Assembly (NCBI GenBank): GCA_004519485.1
Contig: CP038134.1
Span: 1,178,001 to 1,242,000 of the forward strand
DNA: 64,000 bases
Direction: 5' to 3'
From: Nannochloropsis oceanica
Taxonomy: Eukaryota > Sar > Eustigmatophyceae > Eustigmatales > Monodopsidaceae
This document shows, piece by piece, positions 54,801-64,000 of the stretch (its first letter is position 1; each line of letters opens with the position of its first letter). Below the pieces are notes generated by a model. The model was not told where the DNA came from and ran no database searches. It saw only the letters and a program-made list of their open reading frames with translations. The position numbers and the translations under genes were made by a program.

Positions 54801-57347
54801 AGGGGAGGGAGGTTTACCTGAAGGAAGAGGGAGAAGTACTTCCAGGAGGTCTTGTCCATGTACGTCCCCGCCCGCGTCTGTGTGTCGGACGAAAAGAAAG
54901 TAAGTAGACGACTCCCTACCGGCAACGAGCCTGCGTGCTTGTACCACTAACCCCGCCCCCGCCCCCCGCTCTTACTCTTTCCAAGTAAACACACGAGGAT
55001 TTTGGAGGCCCACGCACCCCCTCCGTCCCCTCCTTCCTCCCTCCCTCCCTCCCTCCTTACCGCCTCATAGAAAGCCTGCGCGTGCTCACTCACGTAGGCC
55101 TTGAGCTCAGCCTTCCCACGCGCCGTCAATCTGGATGTAGGTGTTGTGAAGCATTGATCAGATCTGTAGCCTCCCTCCTCCCTCTCTCCCTCCCTCCTTT
55201 CCACCCGCCTTCCCTCGCCCTTACCCCTCCTCCCCAAAGCTCGGGGCCAGCTTCCGCATGATGGCCCCGGGGGCTCGGGCGTAGTTGCGGAGGGTGGGTG
55301 GGGTCAGCCCGCCGCGCTCTATCACTAGCCTGTGCACAGACGGAGGGAGGGAGGGAGGGAGGGAGGAGGGAGGAGCGAGCAAGTGAGTGCGCGGGAAGGT
55401 GTGGAGGGTGGGACGACTGCCCTCCCTCATCAGCCCGCATGAGGGGAAGAGTGGGAGGGAGGGAGGCAGGGAGAGAGGGAGGAAGGGGACTCCACAGAGA
55501 GACACGAACATAACGAGGCTGGACGAGGTGATACCGAGACTTGGCCTGGAACCGACTACGACGCAACCGGCAAATGCCCATGATGACTACACCCTTCCCT
55601 CCCTCCCTCCTTCCCTCCCTCCTTCCCTCCTTCCCTCCTCACCATTCCATGAACTGCCGCACCACCTCGTGCGTCATGACCCGATAGACCAGGCCGGTCG
55701 CCGTCCCCTCCACGGGTGCAGGCAGGGATGGAATGCGCCGGGAGGGCGGCTTCTTGATTCCCTCTTTCTCCTCCGCCTCCTCCTCTCCCTCCTGCGCCTG
55801 CCCTCCTTCCTCTTCCTCTGCCGCCTGCCGCCGGGTCGGCCCTACCTCCTTCTTCCTACCTCCTGTCCCTCCCTCTGGCTTCCAAGACTGACTCGTCGCT
55901 GCAGCTGGTGTCGACGAAGGGGGAGCAGGAGGGCGGGGGGGGAAAGGGGAGGGAGAGGCAGGACCTGCCGTCCGTCGGCGGTGGGAGGTCGCGTCTGCCT
56001 CGGGGCATTCCACCCCCAGGAATCTAAATTGGAGGTGAGGGCGAGGCAAGCAGGTGCGTGCACGTGAAAGAGGAGAAGGGAGGGAGGGATGGCGAGAAGA
56101 GCAGACCATGGGAAGGGAAAGAAGAAAGGGAGGAAGGGAGGGAGGGAGGGAGGGCGAGGTGGGCAGGAGCACGTGAAAGGGAAGAAGGGAGGTTGAGGGG
56201 AGGTAAGGAGGTGCAAACACGTGAAAGGAAGAGGGTGGAAGCGACGGAAAAGAGAGGGAGGGAGGGAGAGAGGGAGGGACGCACCGGAAGAATGCGAGCA
56301 AGTCCGCGGTGTCGGTGGGCTGCTTTCGAGTAGTCCCGGCCAGGGAGATCATCATGTCGCTGCGGTACTCCTTCATGGTCAGCGTCATCATCTTTTGGGG
56401 AGAGAGGGAGGGCGGGGGGTAGGAAAGCAAGGTGGGAGGGAGGAAGGGTCGAAATAGTTTCCTTCAGATATCAATGAGTAGGGGAAAGAGGGAGGGAGGG
56501 AGGAAAGGTGGGAAGGAGGGGTGGTTTCGCCAAGAGCCAGGTTTTGGATATTTTCCCTCTTCTTCTCTCCCTCCCTGTCTCCCTCTACCCTTCTCTCCCT
56601 ACCTCCATGCCCAGTCGTCGGCAGTAGAAACTGCCTGTGTGTTTCCTGACGATGTCTTGCGTCACCCGCATGGCCCGGGCTTGGGCCTCCGGGTCGTTTT
56701 GGTACGGACTTGAGAGCGAGGAACGGAGAGGGAAGAGGGAGGGATGGTGGGTGTGAGGAAACGAATATTTTGGCGGGAATCTATAAGAGTCGAGGAGGAC
56801 AGGTGCTGACTAAGAACGCCATCTTTAAATTCCGGATAGGGTGGTTCACGTGGCACGTCAAGTCTCACAACCTCCCGCTTCGCTCCCTCCTTCCCTCCCT
56901 CCTTCCCTCCTTCCTCCCCACACTACCTATCCGGGCCCGCAAGCCAGGCCACGAAGCCCTCATGCACCGGCAAGGACAACACGGCGACGGAAGGCTTTTG
57001 CAGTGGCTGGGTGCTAAACGATAGTGTGCGGGTGGAGAGAGAGTCAGAAAGTAGAAAGACGTATTGGCTTTCAGTACTGCGGCATCGTGTTTTCTTGTCC
57101 ATGTTTTCCTTGTACATCCGTAGTATGTAATTTTTTTTGAAAAACACCAGATCCGACTCCCATACACAACCACGTACCAATTTTGATGCTCTCTACCTCC
57201 TCCGCTGCCGCCATCGGGCGCCTTGTCCTCGCCTTTCGCATTAACCGTTGTAGGGGAGGAGGTCCCTCTGCCTCCAGCCCCGCCTTCTCTTTCACTGCCC
57301 GCCTCGGATACCGATGCCCCCACATAGTTTTCACCACCTGGCGGCAT
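45604..57347 (-). CDS. Giant unidentified protein, 30 exons, 2435 residues
   Basis: Exons: 57178-57347, 56927-57013, 56603-56708, 56285-56391, 55643-56023, 55225-55329, 55061-55130, 54818-54877, 54602-54684, 53606-54544, 53380-53476, 51285-53259, 51050-51140, 50104-50905, 49908-49968, 49681-49807, 49436-49595, 49170-49269, 48994-49051, 48792-48887, 48581-48654, 48340-48407, 48051-48163, 47829-47935, 47451-47672, 47203-47297, 46847-46976, 46399-46787, 46037-46192, 45604-45882. Phases agree at all 29 junctions and the sum, 7308 nt, is divisible by three. All introns are GT-AG except one GC-AG (donor at 49169). I do not recognise the protein. Recurrent helical segments resemble the core-binding domain of tyrosine recombinases: RQFMEWLVIERGGLTPPTLR (~277) and LKRWIVEQRGVSPATAGNH (~1938), with weaker relatives (FVAWLAGPDRSPYQN, HFVHWLEGG, VAQWILRHR). 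No recombinase Arg-His-Arg-Tyr set is seen. Exons 10, 12 and 14 carry long Gln/Glu/Ala/Ser/Pro-rich runs; the tail is acidic. It could be two genes, but no stop or start forces a break. The ATG at 57347 is provisional. Confidence 0.78.
51799..51881 (-). repeat. Adjacent (CTG)n and (CTC)n coding repeats
   Basis: On the + strand about 13 CTG units run straight into about 14 CTC units; read on the coding strand they encode a polyglutamate run followed by a polyglutamine run in exon 12 of the giant gene. A second CTG/TTG glutamine tract is at about 51970-52036, and Gly/Pro/Glu runs lie around 52690-52920. Confidence 0.95.
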
Positions 57348-58154
57348 GGATTCGATACAAATGAATATGGTGTTTTCCGGCTTGTGTGCCTGCGGATTTT
57401 GATGTAGGTGGAAAGGGAGGGTCAGTGAGGAGGGTGCTAGTTGTCAGTAGCAAGCGTGCATTCCGTCGCCGTCGCTGAAGACATAGCAACAGCACCGGAC
57501 GCATAGACTGGTCGACACAAGGGCATACCATACTCTGGCCTTCCACTTTATTCAATTACGTTGGACGACAAGGGCAAGATTTCTTGCTGTCCCTCACAGA
57601 GACACTCATCCACTCTCCTTGACTTTCTTCGACGTAGCACTGCTGCTGCTTCGCCAACAGCCCGGCGAAGTACTGCTTCTTATGTTCTCAGGCTATGTCT
57701 GTACTGCACCGATGTACCTTCCTCCCTACAACGCCTTGTGAGCATGCCAAGTCAAGCTACACAGGCATGGGAACACCGCCATGGTGAATTCCTCTCGAAC
57801 CCCCGCTTCGCCCCCCACACACGCGCCGAGTATCTGAAGCAGATCCCGCACATTGCAATTCGATGCCAATAAAGGTGGCTCAAGCATGTATGAAAAATGG
57901 TTCTGACAAGCAGCGCCCCCTCCACCTTCCCACCACAGATCTTGCTACGCTCCGTTTGCTCTTCCGGTTTCACACCTCCTCTCACCCCGTCGAGTTCGCT
58001 GAGCGGAGATCGAAAGTAAGCGACCTCCTGCTGACTTTTCTCACTGCTTTGCCCTCTGCCCACGACAAGTACTGGGTCTGTCACGTACCACTCTGTCGAA
58101 CCAAAGACTCTCGACCACCGTGCCGATACCAGTCCACCGCTCCAGTCGGAAGCC
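57348..58154. promoter_or_regulatory. Divergent upstream region: giant gene / 10-exon gene
   Basis: About 800 bases between start codons of genes reading apart. A possible acceptor (CCGCAG) lies just upstream of the giant gene's provisional ATG, with the frame open in between, so an extra 5' exon of that gene may sit here. A short + strand open frame (57561-57872) has no splice support or family match. Confidence 0.45.
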
Positions 58155-60977
58155 ATGCATAACAACGACGAGGACGAAGGAGGCTGGAGCAAGGCACCCA
58201 CACGTGGAGGAGCACAACACAAGTCAAAGCCGCAGCAGAATCAGCCGAAGAGACCTAATGCCTCCCGTGGCCCATCGTTTGCTCCTTCGCTCAAGCATTA
58301 CAATTCCTCCTCCTCCTCCTCTTCCCATGCGACATCTTCCCCGTCCTTCTCCTCACCCAACCCGCACTATCCCTCCTCGCGCGGCCGCGCCCAGCAATCC
58401 AAGGCGAAGACAAATGTAAACGCCGCATCTGCCTCCCGCGTCCCCCCCGCCGCTCCCACCAACTCTCAGGGGGAAAAGATCTTTATTCCATCCTGCCGTG
58501 CCTCGAGAATAAAGCAGCCGGCCCGGCGCAAGGACTGGATGCGAGGTCTTAACGTACGGAGCGAGGGAGGGAGGGAGGGCGGCAGACGGGGGAAGGAGGG
58601 AGGGAACTCATTTTTAAGTTAGGGAGGATACTCTTCTGGCCCCTTTGTCTGTACAAGTTCCAAGTGACTAATGTGTCGTTAACAAGCTAGCGCACCTTCC
58701 TCCCTCCCTCCCTCCTCCCTAGGGCGACGACTCCTCGGACGACTCCCTGATCCACTCCTCCTCAGATGAGGACGAGGACCGCGACCTGGTCCATCTAACG
58801 GAGCAGCTCTGCATGCCGTAAGAAGCAGCGAGGAGCAGGGACAGCGGGAGGGAGGGTGGGAGGGAGGGGAAAGGCGAGAGAGGTCGAGTCAGTCTTGTGG
58901 CTCAGTTTCTGGCCACCTGATCTTTTCTTGCCATCCCCTTTTTCTCCCTTCCCACTTCCCTTCCTCCCTATCTCCCTGCTTTTGCCTCCTAGGGTGATCG
59001 ATGTGGACGGGAAGCAGGATGTCAATCCCTGCTTCGCCGACAACCTCGACCAAATCATCAAGCTCAACGTAGGAAATAAATCGCCGTCTTCCTCCCTCCT
59101 TCCCTTCCCAGCGGTCGCTTCTGTCAGGGTGTCGAGTAACAAACTCTCCCTCACTCCCTCCCTTCCTCCCTCTCTCAATTTCCTCCCTCCCTCACTCTCT
59201 CTCTCTAGATCGCCTGTCCCCTCTCCCGCACGGGCCTGACTGGCCTCGTGAACTCAGGGATTATGTGCGGGGAGGATCGGGACGATATTGAGGGCGACGC
59301 CGAGGTACTTGATGATAGCCCGCCCTCCCTCCCTCCCTCCCTCCCTCCCTCCCTCCCGCCCTCCTTCCTTTTTCGAAGCCCTTGTTGTGGAAGCAAGACG
59401 TCCTTTGACTAACTCGTCATTCCTTCTACCCTTCCTTCCTTCCTCCCTCTCTCCCTCACTCACTCCTTCTCTTCCTTCCTTCCTCCCTCCCTCCCTCCCT
59501 CCCTCCCTTCCTTCCTTCCTTTCTCCCTCCCTCCCTCCCTCCCTTCCTTCCTTCCTTTCTCCCTCCCTCCCTCCCTCCCTCCCTCCCTCCTTCGCCCAGC
59601 TTTGTAAGGGCAACACGCAGGGCTTCAACTCGTGGGAGGCCATGGCTGCCCATGCCCGGTCCTTCCAAGGTGAGCAAGTGCCGGGGAGGGAGGGAGGGAG
59701 GGAGGGGGGGCGGGAAGGAATGAAAAGAGCGCTTGGTCTTGTCTTGCCCTTGTGATTCATTGAGACCTTTCCCTCTCCTTTTCTCCTTCCCTCGCTTCCT
59801 TTCTCTCTCCGTGTTAAAAAAATCTGCCGCACGTGCACCCGCTGCTGTCTGACTGCAAACAATCTGACTGACTCCTTTCTTCTTTCCATCCCTCCCTCCC
59901 TCGCTTCCCCTCTCCATTCCTCCTCGTTCTATTCTTCTAGACATCTATCACACCTGCATCTGCCGTTACTTGGAGGTAAAAAAGGGCGTCGCCCCCCTCC
60001 GGCGCCAGGAGAACGGTAACTGTGCGAGGGAGGCTGAGAGGGGAGGGAGGGAGAGGGAGTATGGAGTTATGTTGATGTGAATGATGTTTGAAACCCTGCA
60101 CTCTCCTCAGTCTCTCACTTATTCAGTCACAGCACCTTATCTGACCCTCCCCCCCTCTCTCGCGTCCCATCCTGCCCCCACATTAGCCACGTCTGCCATC
60201 ACCCCTTCCACCGCCGCTCCTACTGATCTGGAGGCCCTCTATCGGTCGTCGTCCTTCCCGACGCGGCTCAAGCTCGCTAACCCGCCTTTGGTAGAGCTGA
60301 CAGGCCTTAATCAGAGGCAGTGCAATAAGGTGGGCAGGGAACGTGGGCGAGAGAGACGGCTGAGTGCCAGAGGCCTAACTTTGACAGAGAGAGGGTTCGC
60401 GCCTTTTCTTCTAATCTACCCAACCCCCTCCCGGTGCGATACAATCCACAGGCGGAGATCTTGCAGTACATGGTCAACGCCCTTCTCGAGATTCAAGACG
60501 CCTCCGACGGGGGCTGCCTGGTCCTCTCGGTATGGATTCCTTGTTCCTCCCTCCCGCCTTCCCTTCCTCCCTCCCCTGATTAATTCCTCCCTGCTTTTTG
60601 CCCACCCACCCTTCCTTCCTCCTTTTCTACCTCCCTCCCTCCCTCAGATTCACCCTAAGTTTGGCAACGGGGGCAAGTTTATGAAGCGGGCCGCTGTCGA
60701 ATTTCGCACCTCCAACAAGGGCAGGGCTGCCGCTCACTGCATCCTCACACGCCTCTCCAACAGCAAGGTATGGACCCCCTCCCTTCCCTCCCTCATTCCC
60801 CTCCTCATTCCCTTTATTTCGCAAGATACCAGCTTAACCTCCGTCTTTATATTCTTCCAACCCTTCCTCCTTCCCTTTCTCCCCCCCTTCCTCCTTGAGA
60901 TTCTCCACCCCATCCATGACGCGGATGCCATGCGTGCCAGCTACCCCAGGCTTTACAAGAAGCTCCATGACGACTAA
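58155..60977 (+). CDS. Unidentified protein, 10 exons, 409 residues
   Basis: Exons: 58155-58553, 58723-58817, 58993-59068, 59209-59304, 59600-59669, 59941-60015, 60187-60329, 60452-60529, 60648-60767, 60900-60977; all phases agree, 1230 nt. The N-terminal ~130 residues are low complexity (Ser/Asn/Pro/Lys) ending in a basic patch (RIKQPARRKDWMRGLN), then an acidic Ser/Asp stretch (GDDSSDDSLIHSSSDEDED) that looks like a casein kinase II target. The rest appears folded: VIDVDGKQDVNPCFADNLDQ, CPLSRTGLTGLVNSGIMCGE, FNSWEAMAAHARSFQDIYHT, CICRYLEVKKGV, and a basic end IHPKFGNGGKFMKRAAVEF. I do not recognise the family. The mix of acidic stretch and basic patches would fit a nuclear or nucleic-acid-associated protein, which is only a guess. 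Coding status is well supported by nine phase-matched introns. Confidence 0.85.
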
Positions 60978-61358
60978 AGGCTTGGAGGGGGAGGGAACAA
61001 AAAAAACCAGAAAGGGTAATGCCTTGACACATGAATGTATAGCGATGCATATGCAGTATTCCTAGGCCGGAAACCTGCAATGGTCGAGGATTTTGTTGTC
61101 CATGTCTAAAAGCGAAACCTGTTTGTTTGAAACACAGCAGAATTCTTAATCAATATTCAGCAGCCGAACACATACACAAAAGAAAACCACAAATCTATGC
61201 ACGCTTTCCGAAACGTAGGGAAACATGAAGAAAAAGACAGCAGTCTCTACTAACTTCCATGCCATCTTATGTTTTTCCTTTATCATACGTTCTCCTATCT
61301 TCCTCTTTGTTCTCTACAAATACCTCTCGCTCCGTCCACTTTCTTTGTATACTTTCTC
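60978..61358. other. Convergent intergenic region
   Basis: 381 AT-rich bases between two stop codons; contains both 3' untranslated regions and nothing else recognised. Confidence 0.6.
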
Positions 61359-64000
61359 CTACTTAAACCACTGATTCATTTTCGTCCACAGCTTCTGGGG
61401 CATCCGCGGGGTTTCCATCGCATACGGCACGCCCGCCAACTGCTCCCTGACTGTGTGCTCCACAAACGCCTGGTCTAACCGCAACTCTTCTGCCAGCCGC
61501 CGAATCATCTGATGCGAAAATACGGCGTTCTCGCGGTTCGTGGTCAGGTACGTTTTCATCGCCTCGCAAATTTGCAGGAGCTCCGCCTCCTTCAAGTGCA
61601 CACTAGCCTTGGTCGTGATGAACGGGTGGTCAAGCAGCTCCTCAGCGCTCCAGCGCTCCCCTGGCTTCTTCTTCAGGCACAAGGAAACGAACTCTCGAAA
61701 ATTGGGCGAAAAGTCCTGAGAGGAAAGTTCCAGGTTCTGATTCACAATCGCCATTCTCAAGTCAAACTCATCGCCCACGGCGTCCTCGTACGGAAACTTT
61801 CCCTCGGCAAGCGCCCACAGCGATAGGCCGAAACTCCAAATGTCGGCCTTGGGGCTCAGTTGGTCTTTCTCGTCTTCGAGACGCTCCGGCGCAATGTACC
61901 GTTGCGTTCCCTGCACTTGATCTTGGGCCGCATCCAGAGAGACAGCCAGGCCGAAGTCGCCGATCTTGACAAAGCCGTCAGATGAGATGAGGAGGTTCCC
62001 CGGCTTGATATCCCGATGGATCATGTGTCGCTCGTGCAGGTAGTGCAAGCCCCGCAAGACGTTATATGACACGTCGGCCAGGAAGTCCTCGTCGCGAAAG
62101 CCGCCAGCACGGACCAGGTCTTCAAGCGAACCACCATCCCTGGTTAATTTAAAAGCGATAGACAGAGAGGGGCACGAATTGTGGTGGAGTTAGAAAACAG
62201 TGAAGGAAAAAAGGTATACGAACGACGACCACGTATCCTTCCTCATTTTCTCCTTTCGCCCCTCCAACCTGATACCCTCAAACGTACATGTACTCATACA
62301 CCAAGCATAGCCGCGATGACTTAAAGTCCGCATATGCATCATAAAAAGACAACAAATAAGGACAGAACTGATCCTGGGGCTGTTCCCTTCCGCTTTCTCC
62401 CTCCATCCGTCCCTCCTCATCCCCTGCCGAAATTCCGGCGGGAGAGGCATCAGACGACACACCAAACCTTCCTAGAAGAGGAGGAGCTGGGAAAGGAGAG
62501 AATGAGGACGAGAAAGATGAACGCCGTTGCTGGTGGTGCTGCTGCTGCTGAGTGGTGGGTGGGGTGATGCCTGCGCCACTACTGAAGTGCTGTATGAAGG
62601 AATTGTCTATCTCCGACAAAAATTGTGTCGGCCACTTGACATTTACGTTGCCCAAGCGGGGAAGGGACAGGCGCTTGCTTCCACCCTCGGCTTGAGGCGT
62701 GGAAGAGTGGAAAGTAGAGGGAGGATCGGTTGAAGCAGCGGTGGCAGCAGTCGCAGCTGCATGGGTGGGTGAGCTGGTGCTGTTGGCCTTAGGTCGCCGC
62801 AAAGCGGTGTTGGGCTGGACTGGTTCCCCTGCTTCCATGGACGGCGACGCCTTGTGGTGGTGCTGAGGGGTATGCCTGGGAGAGCGGCCCATCTTTTTCC
62901 CGCACTCTTTTCCCCTCTCTCTAAATTCTCCCCCCTCCCCGTGTTCGATGAAGGCGGTGATGCTGACCATGTTGGCTTGGAGGGCGCGCAGTTCGGAGAG
63001 AATCTGCTGCATCCGCTCGGGGTGGTGGAGAGGGACCTTCTTGAGGGCCACGACTTTCATGGTGGGCACATGTAGCGCCTAAAAGAGGAGAGACATTGGG
63101 GATGAGGGTCGAAATAATGAGACCGCCTGCCTCCCTGTAATCGTATCTTCGATGCAAATGTGTCTCGCCAATAACATCCCTCTCCGTTTCCCTCCCTACC
63201 TTGTAGACCGCCCCTCCATTCCCCGCGCCCAGCTCCATAAGTTCGATGAATTGATTTCCCCCCTGCCGATTTACCAGGGGTGAGTGGTGGTGCCTCTCAT
63301 CATTGGCAAAAACAATACCACTGCTACTGATCTTGAACAGCCCCTCCACGTCAATTCGACCGCTCCTGATGTTCCACCGGTCCGGGTTACCTCTCACCCC
63401 TCCGTCCCTCTCTCCATCCCACTCTCCTTCTAATCCTTCTCCTTGTCTGGACACCTCCGAATTCAGCCCCGCCTTTTTTGCCTCTTCTTTTTCCCCCACC
63501 CCACCCCCAATCCCTCCCTCCATCCCTGCGCCCGTGACCCCCTCTCCCTCAGCCGCCGCGGCCTTTATGTTCCTCTCTTTCTCCGCCTTCTCCGCCGCAT
63601 AGTAGCGTTGGGCAGCAATTGCCTGCACATTGGCTTGGCTCTGCACGTTCTTAATGTCGTCGAACCGTAAGTCCAGACTTAGGCGTTTCCGGCGCGCGAC
63701 AGAGGCTCGAGAAGCTACGCCTTGGTCTGGGACTGATGTAGGGGAAGAGGACGATGGTGATGATGATGGTGTGGAAAAGGAGGAGGAGGAAAGAGGAGCG
63801 ACTGAGACGGAAGGAGAGCTGAGGGAAGAGAAGGCGGCAGAGGAGGAGGGAGGAGGGTTTGACGTGGTCAGGGAGGGTTGCTTGACGGGGGCTGATTGTC
63901 GCTTGCCTTCCCCCCCGTTCTCGTCCTCATCCTTGTCTTCGTCTTCCCCTTCTTCATCCAAGGATGACAAGACTATCATCCCATTCCCAGCCTCCACCTT
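61359..64000 (-). CDS. MAP2K (STE7)-like protein kinase, partial (N-terminus beyond window)
   Basis: Three exons visible: 63200 to the right edge, 62288-63078, and 61359-62139; phases 0 and 2. At the start of the kinase domain are the glycine loop ELGAGNGGAVYK and VVALKKV (ATP-binding Lys), then ILSELRALQANMVSI for helix C. Exon 2 then inserts about 170 low-complexity residues before the fold resumes at CPYLLSFYDAY and LVYEYMDGGSLEDLV. The catalytic half is intact: HMIHRDIKPGNLL (HRD), KIGDFGLAV (DFG), GTQRYIAPERL (APE), DIWSFGLSLW and a final helical extension ending MPQKLWTKMNQWFK, which resembles the NTF2-like/C-terminal extensions of some MAP2Ks. The activation loop (SLDAAQDQVQGT) has one Ser and lacks the usual paired Ser/Thr phosphosites, so its activation may differ. 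The upstream region is acidic and Ser-rich. MAP2K is the best fit; another STE-group kinase is possible. Confidence 0.86.

Noticed and set aside
45604-57347. Idea that the giant gene encodes an exocyst (Sec3-like) or Timeless-like protein
   Set aside because: Local resemblances were loose and no characteristic block of either family could be found in order.
45604-57347. Idea that the giant gene is an active tyrosine-recombinase mobile element
   Set aside because: Only core-binding-like motifs recur; no catalytic Arg, His-x-x-Arg, Tyr set, no terminal repeats, and 29 introns make it an unlikely mobile element.
57561-57872. 103-codon + strand frame upstream of the 10-exon gene
   Set aside because: No family match and no donor site that joins it in phase to the first supported exon.

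Overview
This is nuclear DNA of a gene-dense, intron-rich eukaryote. The gene content (a cytosolic uS10 ribosomal protein, a YTH m6A reader, UBLCP1, a JMJD4-like oxygenase, UTP6, NAD(P)HX dehydratase, a MAP2K-like kinase) is plainly eukaryotic. The plain TTAGGG telomere repeat, the small gene spacing and introns full of (GGGA)n / (TCCC)n tracts suggest a stramenopile microalga, most likely a eustigmatophyte such as Nannochloropsis/Microchloropsis. The lineage is an inference from general knowledge; no marker gene in the window proves it.

Layout. 1-30969 is the right end of one chromosome: a quinone reductase (-, cut by the edge), RPS20 (-), a candidate 45-residue microprotein gene (-), a YTH-domain protein (+), a tandem pair of paralogous single-pass membrane proteins (-,-), UBLCP1 (+), a JMJD4-like oxygenase (-), a FAM241-like membrane protein (+), a 1419-residue four-module fusion protein (-) and an F-box/LRR protein (-). 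30970-31687 is telomere, 100 N, telomere: (TTAGGG)n, gap, (CCCTAA)n. This is two chromosome ends placed head to head. 31688-64000 is the left end of a second chromosome: an orphan 1101-residue membrane protein (-), UTP6 (-), NAXD (+), a secreted GH5 glycosidase (+), a giant unidentified 2435-residue protein whose 30 exons join in one frame (-), an unidentified 10-exon gene (+) and a MAP2K-like kinase (-, cut by the edge).

The genes do not form an operon-like pathway. Several act on RNA and translation (RPS20, YTH, UTP6, JMJD4-like), but that is probably chance in a gene-dense genome. Exon structures were worked out by hand from GT-AG (once GC-AG) junctions, requiring phase to agree across every junction; in most genes the summed exon length is an exact multiple of three.

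Points most worth a second look: the telomere-gap-telomere join; the YiiX-like / cNMP / EF-hand-like / mitochondrial-carrier fusion; the 30-exon giant protein with recurrent integrase-core-binding-like motifs; a cluster of eight CTATTTA/TAAATAG motifs upstream of the subtelomeric orphan gene; self-complementary purine/pyrimidine tracts at the two ends of most introns; and the 45-residue five-exon microprotein candidate.
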